Assembly: GCA_037367405.1 (NCBI GenBank)
Contig: JAZKJV010011616.1
Coordinates: 248,001-312,000, forward strand
Length of the DNA stretch: 64,000 nucleotides
Reading direction: 5' to 3'
Source of the DNA: Ottelia alismoides
Lineage: Eukaryota; Streptophyta; Magnoliopsida; Alismatales; Hydrocharitaceae
A program made the position numbers and the translations under genes. The notes under the pieces were generated by a model, which saw only the letters and a list, made by a program, of their open reading frames with translations, ran no database searches and had not been told where the DNA came from. This document shows, piece by piece, positions 32,701 through 44,231 of this stretch; the first letter of the stretch is position 1, and each line of letters begins with the position of its first letter.

Positions 32701-34301
32701 TCCTCATGTTTAGTTTCGGACTTGTTTAAATTGTTTAAACACGAAAATAAAACTTGGATTTTTTCCCCATTAAATAAGGAAACCATAGGATCTGAGTTTA
32801 CGTAATTTGGATTCTATTTGCTCGAGATATGGTTGTTTTAATGAACATGTATTCACTGTTGCGGGAACTACGAATCTTAACATGATTAATGAGTTAATTA
32901 CTGTTTTGATCCACCTTGAAATGCATGAAATATCACTTAGGTTCTGTCCTAAATCAAATTAGCAATCATTGAAAATTGATTTTATCTAATTTGAATTTAA
33001 ATTGATTGAGATATGTTAATTTTAGTAAGTAGGGATCACTGTTGAAATTACAGTCCTAATCAAGAACCATGTGATTGTCAATTAGTGAAATTAATTGTTA
33101 ATTTCATGAAATAATTATGGAAAATATTTGGGAAATATTGAGTGATGATTATTTCCTTAATTGACTTGGCCTCAACCAATAAATTGATTAGATTTGATCT
33201 AGATCATAATTGGAAACACAATCATCAAACTCCTTTCTTGAATAGGATTGGGAATTTGTCTAGCAATTTTCCTTAGAATAAAAAATGTTTTGATTATTAC
33301 TATATGGTATAATTTTGGTGGAAGAACCACTGATCATCTCAAGTACAAAGTGATTTACTTGGCATTATTTTTTCCCGAGGCGGATATGGTGTCTAGTCGG
33401 GGATCGCTGGGGTAGCGGGTCGCACCGGTTGCGGTCCGTCCCACTCCTATCGGTACTTCCATGATAGCTGGTAGGGAACGAATGATGCCTGAGAGATCAT
33501 GATGCATTTTCTAATTATTAAAATTCGAATTAATATGTACTTTGAGATAATACCATATATTCAAGTAAAATCAAGTTTGTTGATTGAATTAGATTGATAA
33601 TTAATTTAATGTGATTAAGTTAATTATATCCAATTAAAAACACTCTATTATGAATAGATGTGTATTTCCCTTGGAAGAATTAATTATATGAATATGATTC
33701 ATAATAATTGATTAAAATTTGAATAAGAGATGGAGGATCACATAAGTGACATCCATGGTCTCCCGTCAAGGTGAATGGTTCCGTTGCCAGATATTGTTTG
33801 TAGGAGACGCTTGTCCGAAGTGACAGCTCCTGCATACGATCCATTTGGATCGGGCTCGTCACTTCTCGAAAGAGTAAGGACGTATGCGTAGTGACCCCAA
33901 TATCGGGTCCTCATATTATTGGGGTGATATTGGATTGCACATAACAAGTTGTATTCCTGTTGACGGTTGGTTCAATTAACGATGGGTCAACATCACCTTA
34001 GGGGTGGTGGGACCGGGTGTTAAAGACTGAATTGGGAGATGCAAGTTGGACTTGTAAGGTGGAATGTGTTCCCTCTTCTTTTTATCCAAGTTACAGGTTC
34101 TTATATTATTGGATGTAACAAAGATAATGAAGGAGATCCCAGATCTTACTTGAGATATAATGGTAAGTATATCTCTTACATTAAAAGTGATTAAGGGAAT
34201 GAACTTCCATTGTTGACATGGCAAGACAACTTTGATAGAAAAATTTCTAAATTAAAGTAAATTATATATTTATATATGTTTATGCAAATTTCTTATTTCA
34301 G
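32701..34301 (+). other. copia-2 leader, with putative intron at 34163-34301
   Basis: It corresponds to the copia-1 leader in reverse, for example GTTTAAATTGTTTAAACACG and the block TCTGAGTTTACGTAATTTGG. The donor GGTAAGTATATCTC at 34162 and the acceptor TTCTTATTTCAG ending at 34301 mirror those of copia-1. Confidence 0.7.
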
Positions 34302-35229
34302 ATAATCCTTCTTTAATCCCACTCAATGTTATACTCAATAATAACCGGTAGAATATCATGGATTGGACCCATGATCCAGATATTGTACTTGCAATTGGAC
34401 ACATAATGTATGTGGTTGCAATGTGCAAGTTTCCTCGTAATAATGAGGAATGATAATTAAATAGACAACATGACTAAAACCCTAGGGTTTGTATGTCTCT
34501 ATAAGTCTTGATCTCATCGAATGATGTGACAGGTCGATAATGATCGTAATTATCAAATAGTCCTTACAAAATCTAAGAAGATATCCTGTCATACATATGT
34601 GCTCTCGACATATAATCATGAATGAGATGGTTCTCTGCATTATGCAGAATGGTGGCTCTATAGGAGATGATGTATTCAAATTGCTTGAGTACCTACCTGA
34701 ACCTAAGTTTTAAGAGTTTAAATGGTTGTAGATACGATGAGTGTCATCATTCTACTATCAATACTCTAGTCATTCACGAAGCTTCATAATATTCATATTG
34801 TATGAATTCAATGAAGCATGTATATATGTTGAAATACTCTTATATTGAACATAAGAGATCCTTTGTCTTGAGCTATGGTTGTTTATAGATAAAGGGAGCG
34901 CAGTGGAAGCATGGGTTGGACCCAAGTAAGAAGTATAATCAAAGAGTTGACTGTACTTCTGTGACTTCCATATGACATCCAAAGAGTTGGATGAATGCCA
35001 ATGCTGCAATAAGTTGATGTGTTGATAGTATGACTATCAAATCTATCTAGAATCCTTTAAGAATGATTTGGATAGTACATTAGAATAATCTACATAAAAT
35101 AATTGAAATTTACTTACTTATTTGATAAGATAAAGTCTAATAGTTGTATCTCAATCTTCTAATGACAATTGCAATTGGTTGCATATGTATTAGAATATTA
35201 GAAATTTGATCTTAAGGTTTAATGGTCAT
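34302..35229 (+). pseudogene. copia-2 gag remnant
   Basis: Right after the acceptor, the plus strand reads as a typical copia gag start with errors (NPSLIPLNVILNNNR, stop, then MDWT). The remainder is so changed, with stops in all frames, that only position and context identify it. Confidence 0.5.
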
Positions 35230-36098
35230 CCATGTTGGAAGTAATGCAATTGTTGCAACAATTTCCATTGGATCAATAGACTTCATAATTTCAGTGGGAG
35301 CCCTTAGTCTTAGAGAATGTCTTTGTGATCTGGATATTGGAATACACTCAGTTTATTTCTAAATGTTGGGAATAAGCATGAATTCTGGAATAGACCTATC
35401 ATAAAGAGTTATGATGGGGATATTTCAGATAGTAATCTAACATCTAGTGGACTCCACTAAATTAGAAAATTAATGGATGGTTCATTAAGATTTCTAATAC
35501 TGAAAATTAAACCTTCAAAGATCAATAGGAAGATAAAGATCATTTGACAATGATTTGGCATCATGTTTTGGACATATGTCTGTTGATGAGATCAATGGAC
35601 AAGTAAGAGATGAAACTTTAGAATGTCTAAAATTTCAAAACTTGCATACTTATGAATATTGTATTCAAAGTAAAAATTTCCAATACACCTTTCTATTGGA
35701 ATGGTGTAAGATGTTAAGGTATTCAAGATCTCATATATGTTGATGTATGTGAATCATCTATATCAGAATAAACATTATGGATATGTGATATCTATTAATG
35801 ATTATTTGTGATATGAGATTTCTTCTCTTCACTTAGAAAACTTTGAAATGTTCAAAGATTTCACAATTTTGGTTTAGAACCAAAGTTTGAAGGAAGATGA
35901 AATGAATTTGATCTAACCAAGGTAGCTTGTATCTATTAGATGAATTCAAGGATACCTTATGGAGATGTGAATATCATTCCTATCTCAATCCTCCTAATGA
36001 ACCTTAACTCAATAGAGTTATAGGGAGATACAATTGTTCATGTTTGACATGATTTGATCAATGATTAATCTTAGCATAATCATCTCTTAGTTTCCAGG

Positions 36099-36141
<43 letters not shown>

Positions 36142-36589
36142 TAGAGACTACATTATATATATATATATATCTTTAATAAGGTTCCATGTGATTAAGCTGG
36201 AATCTGGCAATAAGGAGTGCTACTTCATTAGAAAAATAAAGGATGGTATTGGATACCTACTTTATGACCTTGAGATTCTTAAAAGATCTCATCTCTTAGA
36301 ATGTGATTTTTAGATGATGAGACTCTTAAATAATCAAGATGAAAATGAAGTGAAGAAGAGGCTCCTGAAATCGGAAACAAAAAGAATAATTGAAGATGAA
36401 ACACTAATACTTCTTCAAATAAGTTTGAGGATGTATTCCACTTGTTAGTTAAGCCTGAAAATGTCGGACTTCATGTGATGAGGCTCCTGAGGATCACGAC
36501 ATAGAAAGATGGATGTTAGCAATAAAAGTCTAATGTAGACTTCATATACAAGTGTTGTATATGGACCCTCGAGGATCCACCTATATGGG
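35230..36589 (+). pseudogene. copia-2 protease-integrase-RT start, many stops
   Basis: Traces in copia order: LVLRECLCVPD (about 35300, after the protease), LGHMSVDEIN with LECLKFQNLHTYEYCIQSK (35560-35680, GAG-pre-integrase), NDYL-stop-YEI in place of the integrase D(D/N)HSRYGF motif (35790), NPPNEP in place of PPGTPQ (about 35990), KLESGNKECYF and DGIGYLLYD (36195-36270), and WTLEDPP (36560). The catalytic residues are lost or out of frame. It stops at 36589 in the target duplication of the solo LTR and resumes at 40424. A (TG)n(TA)n tract interrupts it at 36096-36170. Confidence 0.85.
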
Positions 36590-39500
36590 TGATGAATCTA
36601 CATTTCATCATCTTTATTCTATCATTTTGACCTTAAAAACCCTAGTAAATGCGTGTAGATAAGCTTAATTCATGCATTTTAGCATTCATGCATATGTGTG
36701 TAAATATTATATAAAATACTGTTTTTAATGCCAAAATTATAGAATAAAGAAAAGAAAAGAAAAGAAAAAAGAATAAAATATTGTAAATATTTTATGACCC
36801 AAAACCCTGAAACCTAGACATCTTGATGAATAGGTCGACAAGGAATAAAGTAGGGGGAGATAAGGGCCAAAATATAGCAAAAATACCCTTGTATTTCATT
36901 CATTCTTTATTCACTTTGGGACCTATTTTTTTAGTTCCACTTTTTATACATCAAATAAAGAAACTTTGTACATGAAAGTTGTAGATAATTTTATATAGAA
37001 AAATACAAAATTGATTTCACAAAAAAATAATGTACAGATAAAAGGTTATGGTCTGAATAAAATTCCAGAATCCTAACTTCCCAGACCCATATCTCACAAA
37101 TGAAAACTCCAAATGCATCAAACTCACCTTTAAATGTATATAATTCAAAATAACCTATTTAATGGTGGTGGTTTCGCATTTGGCGGAGCTACGGTTTGAA
37201 AGTTGAGTTTTGGACCCCTATTATATACTTGTACAGATTAAAATATTCAATTTATTATTTATTTATTATTTTTATAATTTTATATTTTTATAATGTTGTA
37301 GATATTACTTATAATAATCGTGAATATTAAAATCAGAATAAAAATGTAAATAAAGCTCAAAATAAAAATACTTGTATACACAAAACCTAGGTATAATTCT
37401 TATACACACACCTGTATAATTACTATTTCTATTTTATTAAATATACAAAACACGTCAATAAAATAAAATAAAAATATAAATACGTGTATAAAAGATGTTA
37501 TAATTATATAAATTAATAATAATAAATAAATAAATTAAATACATACAATAAAAATAAAAGAATACATTATATAGAAGAATATACCTATAAAGGGTATAAT
37601 AGGCAACTTGTAAAAATGTACCTCTAAAAAATAAATAAAAATTACCATAAAATAATTTATAAAATTATAATCATTTTTTATTTTGTAACCGTAAATTAAT
37701 AAAATAGCTTACTATTTTAAAATGAATTTTTAAATCATTTTTTCAGGCTTTTTCCTGGTTGGTCCACGTGGACCAACTAGGCGGGTTGGAGAGTTGACCC
37801 ACGGTCAACTCTCTGACCCCAGCCTGTTCAGTGTCAGAAGTGGGTTTTGTCTCTTCTTCTCCCTTTTTTCTAGGCCAGTCCTTTCACCGATTGACCTAGG
37901 TTCCTTCACGACTTTTGATCGTGGACCAATGCTCTTACACGCCCATAGTTGTTTTCGAGGAACGGACCCAAGATTCATCAGATATTCCTCGTTCTAGGAG
38001 CCCTCTCGGCCATTGTTTCAAAAACCACACAAAGCCCCCATTCGAACTTTGAACCCCTTTGGACCGCTGCCCTATCCTTCTCTTGCTCGAGAAAGAAGGA
38101 AGGAGGTGACGGCTCATTCCTGATGCCATCAGATTGATCGAGGAAGCGATTCTTGGGCCGTTCCACCTATCTCCGACCATCTTGGCCGTGAGATGCATAT
38201 CTCGCGATGCACTGCCGCTCGAGGTGTTTTTGCTCCATTTCCTATTAATCTAAGTTGCTGCTTTAGTTTTTGATATTTTCTTGTAAGTTTAACCTGCACT
38301 CTCGCTGCACTTCACTCATCTCAGCTCGCCGGAGCCCCGCTCCGGCGAACTCTAAACCCGACGCATCCTTTCATCCATCACCACTCACTTGAGTCCCCAG
38401 GACCTCTATTTTACTATTTGCGTTTACTTGCAGGACCTGGAGGCTAAGACCCCCTCCTGGGGTCGATTTTTGTGGAAGCCAAAGCTTCTTGGAGCCACTC
38501 TTGGTCGTCCATGCCGCGGCGGCGCTACGGCTGTTCCCCAGCCATTTTGAAGCCACCGACCTCTCGAGGAGCCTCCCAGAAGTCTTTCCGTGTTGATTGA
38601 ATCAAAGAAGTCCGGCGGAGAGGGGAGTATCGCCAAATCAAAACCCGCCGTGGGCCTGTTCATCCCCTGTTCTTCGTCTATCATCGCGAGCCGTTCGATC
38701 ACAGCTGGTTCTTGCTGGGCTACATGCGTCGTCAGATCACATGCCCCTCCAGCTGTCAGATCGAGGCTTCAGCATCTAATCTTGGCCGTTCAAGGCCGAA
38801 CCGGCATCGTGAAGCGTGGTGCGAACACGTGGCAAGTGAGCCCACCTAAATCGTCCGATCGCGCCCCTTTCGTGGGTATTTTTGCAGTTCTCACCCGCGA
38901 AGTTTTGTATTTACTATTCAGAACTAAAACTTTCCTTTGCGCCTTTATAACTGTGTACATTTTGCATCTGAGACCTACAATTTTCGTTAATTATTTTTAT
39001 ACCCCCACAAGGCGCGCGTGCAAGTCATGTACGCCCTGGTGTTTTTGCAGGAAAAACCCGTACGGTTTTTGGTATTGAAACTTGGCTCAGAAAGTTTTCA
39101 ATTAAGCTAATATAATTCTGGCACTTTTGCGCATAAACCCCTGGATTTTTGTCTATTCACAGAAACACCCTTTCTAGGCGCGTGCATTGCATGTGCTTAG
39201 GTGGGTATTTTACAGTAAAACCAGTGCGGTTCTAGGTTTTCAAACTTAGTCTACAAACTTTGCTAATTAGTGAAGATTTTCTGGAAACTTTTCACTCAGG
39301 CCCTTGAACTTCTCGCATATTACTAAAATGCCGCTGCATATGTGAAGTTTCTTTTTGCTTCTAGTAATTTTTGCATGCATTTATAAAAACCCAAAAAAAT
39401 CGCCAAAAATCAGTTTAGATCTCTGTTGCATAGTAGTTCATCATCATATTTTTATTTTGCATAATTATTGCATTTTAATATTTATTAAAAATAAAAAATA

Positions 39501-40423
39501 GCCATTTTGTGCACTATCTAGCTTATAAAATCCATAAAAAATATAAAAACACTCCAGAAAAATCCCAAAAAAATATATTTTGTTTATTTTAGTTTGTTTT
39601 AACTTCAATCCAAAATTCTCTAAAAAGTACAAAAGAAAACTCATAAAAATCACAAAACTCTAAAAACCTTCATAAAAATTTATAAAATTCATAAAAAAAT
39701 ACAAAAATTGTGTTTTCTTTTCCTGAATTCTCTTTGTTTTGTTACCTCTAATTTAAAATTAATTTGGGAAATTTTTGATATTGTTTGCTATTTTTCATTC
39801 CCATTTTAATTTCGGCCAGCAATTAATTCACTGTTTTCTTTTATTTTGACTTTTAAAAATACCAAAAACATTTGGAAAAATACCCAAAAATCACAAAAAC
39901 AGTAGAAAATCATAGAAAGACCAAAAATATTTTATTTGCTAATTTTGAACATTTTTATCTATTTTTATAAATATCTCTTTCTCCCTTTTATTACATAGTT
40001 CATATATTCCAATATTGAAAAAGAAAATAAAAAAATATTTAAAATATAAAAAGAAAATAGAAAATCTGTAAATTAAAAATCAAAATACAAAAATATAAAA
40101 TTAAAAATTAAATAAAAAAACTATAAAATTAAAAACCCACAAAAAATAGCATAGTAGACTCTTGATCACATACACACCCATTTTGAGCATTTTTGCCCCG
40201 ATCTAGCCTTTCTGCTCCCTGTGTTCAACCTCTACACATACTTGCACCTATACACATCTTTGTTGTAGAGTTATAATAAATTTTAACTCCACACACTTTC
40301 ACTGCTTTACTTGATTGTCGTGGGTTAATTGTTGTTCGAAGTCTTGATTTTCGAGCGGTCACCGCATCGACTGTTGATCCGCCTTGTGGATCAATACGAC
40401 CGCTTGATTTTCTCGCTTCAACA
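36590..40423 (+). mobile_element. Athila-like solo LTR (3834 bp)
   Basis: It starts TGATGAATCTACATTTCATC and ends CTTCAACA, and is flanked by the 5-bp duplication ATGGG (36585-36589 and 40424-40428). No internal gypsy sequence is present, so it arose from recombination between two LTRs. It is a diverged relative of the LTRs at 40741 and 51386 and has the same plan: AT-rich start, palindrome pair (37758-37812), GC-rich block (37740-38880), spaced repeats, A-rich end. The open frames in the GC-rich block (for example 38590-39078) are not conserved in the other LTRs and are not called genes. Confidence 0.93.
37758..37812. promoter_or_regulatory. two palindromes in the solo LTR (G-box and W-box cores)
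   Basis: GTTGGTCCACGTGGACCAAC (37758-37777) is a perfect 20-bp palindrome centred on CACGTG, a plant G-box. AGAGTTGACC and GGTCAACTCT (37790-37799, 37803-37812) form a second one with a 3-bp spacer and two TTGACC cores, the WRKY W-box. The other Athila-like LTRs have the second palindrome at the equivalent place. Confidence 0.6.
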
Positions 40424-40740
40424 ATGGGTAAGACCATTAAGGTGTAACTGGATCTTCAAGAGAAAGAGGGAACCTGATGAGAAGGCATAGCTACACAAAT
40501 TGACTATGACATCTTCATGATGTAGTCAAGATTGCAATTCTCTATGAATACCTCTATGAGGATATTCACATGAAGTAGCCCTAGGGCTTCATGGTTGAGG
40601 AAAGCAAGGTGTGCTAGCTAAAGAACTCCATCTTTGGACTCCAATAAGTTTCTTGTAGTTGGAACATAAGATTTGATGAAATTATAAATGTTATGATTTC
40701 AGATAAAATCTCGATGAACCATGTGAAGCTTAGTGTGAGT
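40424..40740 (+). pseudogene. copia-2 reverse transcriptase fragment between two insertions
   Basis: It resumes the pol trace after the solo LTR: NWIF with KRK nearby, DYDIF, AILYEYLYEDIHMK, GFMVEESK and NSIFGLQ-stop-VSCSWNIRFDEII, corresponding to the RT palm region of copia. Several stops and shifts are present. The first five bases are the ATGGG duplication and the last five the TGAGT duplication of the next element. Confidence 0.85.
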
Positions 40741-41539
40741 TGATGAATACCCATTCATCACTCTTTATTCTTATATTCTAGCTACAAAAACCTATGCAAA
40801 TGCATGTAGATATTTGTAAATAGGAATAATTAGCAAAAGCATGCATCTTGTAAAAATCTATAATTAGCATGTTTTTGTGCAAAAATAAAAGAATAAAGAT
40901 GAAAAAGAAAAAGAGGGAAATATTTAGAATAAATATTGAGCAACCTAACCCAAGGGAGGGCTCAGCATGGGCCTGACCGCATAAAAATCAAAGTAGAGGG
41001 AGATAGGGGCTCATGTGTATATATTTTTGTAAATAAATAAAATTATATTTTCCTCACCCAAAAATATGTTTGTAAATATTTGTACATATTTATAAAGTAT
41101 AAAAACAAAACAAAAATCAAAGAAAAATAACAAAATTAAAATTACAAAAATATATGGTACACATGCCATGTATATAGTTGTACATAACTATTTATTTCCC
41201 CTATGTATATAAATAATAAAAATAAAATAAAAATATCCTTTTATTCTTCATTTTATTCTATAAATAAATAAAATATAAAATAGGAATAAAAATGTATAAA
41301 AATAACTAGTTAAAAATCAAAATTAAAAACCCTATATTGTACATATACCTATATATAGCCCTATTATGTAAATACCTTGTTTTTATTTTGAAAAATTAAT
41401 TAAAAATCACCAAAAAATAGAGAAAAATAAAATAAATATTTTTCATGTTTTAAGTTTTTCGAAATTCGGCCATTTTCTAACTCAAAAAAATAGATCAAAA
41501 TAAATAAGCGTGGCCTCTCCTGATTGGTCCACGGGGGAT

Positions 41540-41557
41540 GTTGACCCCCCGGTCAAC
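41540..41557. promoter_or_regulatory. W-box palindrome in the 5' LTR
   Basis: GTTGACC-CCCC-GGTCAAC, lying between TTGGTCCAC and TTGGACCA, which form an outer imperfect stem. The 3' LTR copy is at 52185-52202. Confidence 0.6.
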
Positions 41558-42824
41558 TCCCCCCCTTGGACCACAGAGTTGCGGATCTGATTCCCGACCC
41601 GATTTCTCAACCTTTCCGCGAACAGATCCGATCTCCATTAACCCAAACCCCGGGCTCCATTTGTTCCTTAATCATCCCTGATCCACGCCCGACTGATAGC
41701 CTTGGGATCCGCGCTCCGAGCTTCACGCCCGACTCCCATCTAGCCGCACCCCTAGCGGTATTTCGTCTGAGCTCCGTCGCATTCTTTTTCCATCTTTGGC
41801 TCCCCATTCTTTATCCCGTGACCTCCACAGCAACCCTCGAGGTGACAGCTCTCGGTTGCCCGTGTCGCAGCGAGGAGGGAGTGGCCGGACCATCGATCCG
41901 GCGACGTAGCGCCGCCGTGCTCCGCCCAGTGCAGGAGCTCGAGCCTCAGGACCGGACGACCTTCGAGGCCACGACCGGGAGCTACCTCAGCTCCAGCCTA
42001 GTCTACTTCGCCATCCAGGTAACCTTCTAGCTTTCCTATTTCCCCTAATTTCTAGGTTGACCCAAATAGTAGCTCCGCCGAGTTCCGTCGATTCCAGCTA
42101 TCTCGCATACCCTTTCGATCATCGGAACCCACGTTCACCATCGCCTTTCCTCCACGCACCTTCTCCGCCCCTTCGTTCAACCCAGCTCGCACAGGAGCTG
42201 GGGTTCGAGCTCCACCGTCCGTCTCTTGCTGGAGCTCGCTCATCCCGACGCATCGACCACCTTCATGCCGCCTCATCGGGTCGAGGCACTTTGCCCTCGA
42301 CCCGCGAAGCTTCTGACCCATTTTGCAGGACCAGAGGAGGCTATCTGAGGCCTCCCAACATTCGTCCAAGAGCTTTCCTCTGCCGACCTCGCCGGAGCCC
42401 CTCCAGGGCTCGACTGGGCCATCGGAGGCCACCAACAGCTGCGGAGCTTCATCGCCGACCTTCCCCGCTCTTCAGAGGCAGCTGAGGAGGACCACAGCAC
42501 GCGCACGAGGCCGGCGAAACTCGCCGGCCAACTGTTCTTCGAGGGTCCTCGAGCACCGTCCGATCGCCCTCAGCTCTCCAGTCTCCATCGTGACCATCCA
42601 TCCATCGAGGAGCAGCCACCGCTTGATCCGTCAGAGGAACGATCTGGACCATTAGCGCAGAGAGAGAGGCACCAGCACCTGAGGCTGTTAGATCTTCCAC
42701 GTGCCCTCCTCCGAGACGTCGATCAGGCCCACGTGCGGAAGGAGAGAGGCGCCCGTCGTCCACCACCGTCCGATCAGCCACGCGTCCATCATCTAGCCCT
42801 CGACGTAATAAAGGGGTAATTTAC

Positions 42825-43295
42825 CGTAGGCCCCCTCTTAGTTTATGTTTTTAGATTTAGTCCTGTAAATATTGTGTGCTTTTTATTTACGTTGGGTTAT
42901 TTGCATTTGGGACCCCGTACCTTAGTTTAATCGCAGTTATGCCCCTGTGAGTGTCTGTCACGTGCTTCGCCACGTGCTTTATTTGGTGTAATTGCAACTC
43001 TAGTCCTGTAGTTCTGGATGTTTATGATTGAATGAAAACTTTTTGGTAATTGCATATATGCCCCTGTGAGTGTTTAATTACGCATGTGCGCCTATTTTGT
43101 GGGTTAATTGCAGTACAGGCCCTGGACTTTTTGGTACGAGTTACCAAAAGGTCCTCGGACTTGTTTTTCTTACCAAAAGGTCCCTGAGTGCCCCAGGCAC
43201 GCACCTCGCGCGTGACATGCTGGGAAAATTGCACCTGGACCCCCAGACCTTCGGGTATTTGCACTTTCGTCCCTGTGCACAGTGCCCTCTTTTGA
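42825..43295. repeat. spaced degenerate repeats in the 5' LTR
   Basis: About eight units of 45 to 75 bp share the pattern ATTTGCA or AATTGCA, then a few bases on a (T)CCCTG or CCCCTG, then GA/TA and a T-rich part (for example 42898, 42932, 42990, 43048, 43105, 43228, 43255). The 3' LTR has the same at 53470-53940, and the LTR at 59097 has a diverged set (61170-61530). Confidence 0.7.
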
Positions 43296-43379
43296 TTTTT
43301 GAATAAAATATCAAATCACCTCCAAATTCGATGAAAATTTGATACATGGCTCCTGCCATGTTGTAGGATTTTTGAGAAT

Positions 43380-44020
43380 TTTTGAGGACATTTTTGATTT
43401 TATTTGTTATTTTTAAAAATTCAAAAACCTCTGTTTTAGCTACTGTCTAGAATTAAAAATCTCAAAAAAATATAAAAACCCCCTCAAAAATTCCGCAAAA
43501 ATTAGGTACTGTTTCTTTTGTGTTTCTTGATTTTCTAGCCAATTTTGGCTATTTGTCATTGCTTAAAAACCCTAAAAACTCAAAAACACCTAAAAACTCA
43601 TAAAAATTCTAGTAAATACTCTAAAAACCCAAAAACAATAATTTTGGTGCTCAAATTTTCCTTATTTTCTCTAGTATACAGGAAAATTACCTCCAGGTCC
43701 CTCTAAGATCCTTAGATATTTTATCTTTGGATTTTGGGCCTGGCTGGACAGTACCTTGTCTTTTCAGTACTGTTTGATTTTTAGAAAATAAAATACACAT
43801 CAGAAAAATTCCAAAAATTCACCAAAAACACTAAAAAACCAAAAAAACATAAAAACATTTTTGTTTGAATTTTTGTTTGATTTTTGATGCATTAAATAAT
43901 TAGCTAAAGTGTGCTTGCTTTTGTATTTCTTTTATTTTCTTCACTTTTGAAAATACAAAAAAAAATAATATAAAAATTATTAAAAACCACTAAAAACATT
44001 TTGCCTTTATTTTACTTTAT
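43380..44020. repeat. A-tract-rich segment of the 5' LTR
   Basis: Runs of four to six A recur at about 8 to 11 bp, clearest at 43565-43640 (AAAAACCCTAAAAACTCAAA and on). The 3' LTR has the same at about 54025-54665. Such phasing bends DNA; the segment also precedes the LTR end. Confidence 0.65.
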
Positions 44021-44231
44021 TTTTACTACTTCGTAGGCCTTTGGCCAACCCGTGCTCCTTGTGTTCGACCCTGGGTGCTATACCAGGTTAATCTCATAGC
44101 TGGACCGCTTTGCCTTGTTTGATTGATCTTTGATTTATTCTGTGGTCCGATTTTTCTTGATATACTTAGTCTGAGTGATTGAGGTCGCAACGACCAATTT
44201 TGTACCTTTACCTTAGTCTCTTAGACGGTTA

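Larger units (their letters stand above)
40741..44231 (+). mobile_element. 5' LTR of the Athila-like element, last 3 bp deleted
   Basis: Starts TGATGAATACCCATTCATC. It agrees with the 3' LTR up to ...ACGGTTA; the final TCA is missing because a deletion joins the LTR at 44231 directly to gag at 44232. GC-rich middle 41560-42800; frames of 110 to 154 codons there occur in both LTRs simply because the LTRs are copies. Confidence 0.95.

Noticed and set aside
38590..39078. A 162-codon plus-strand frame
   Set aside because: Same position in the solo LTR; composition-driven and not conserved.
41566..42781. Frames of 110 to 154 codons in the Athila-like LTR, repeated at 52211-53426
   Set aside because: Present twice only because the two LTRs are copies; the related LTRs at 36590 and 59097 do not conserve them, and there is no domain.
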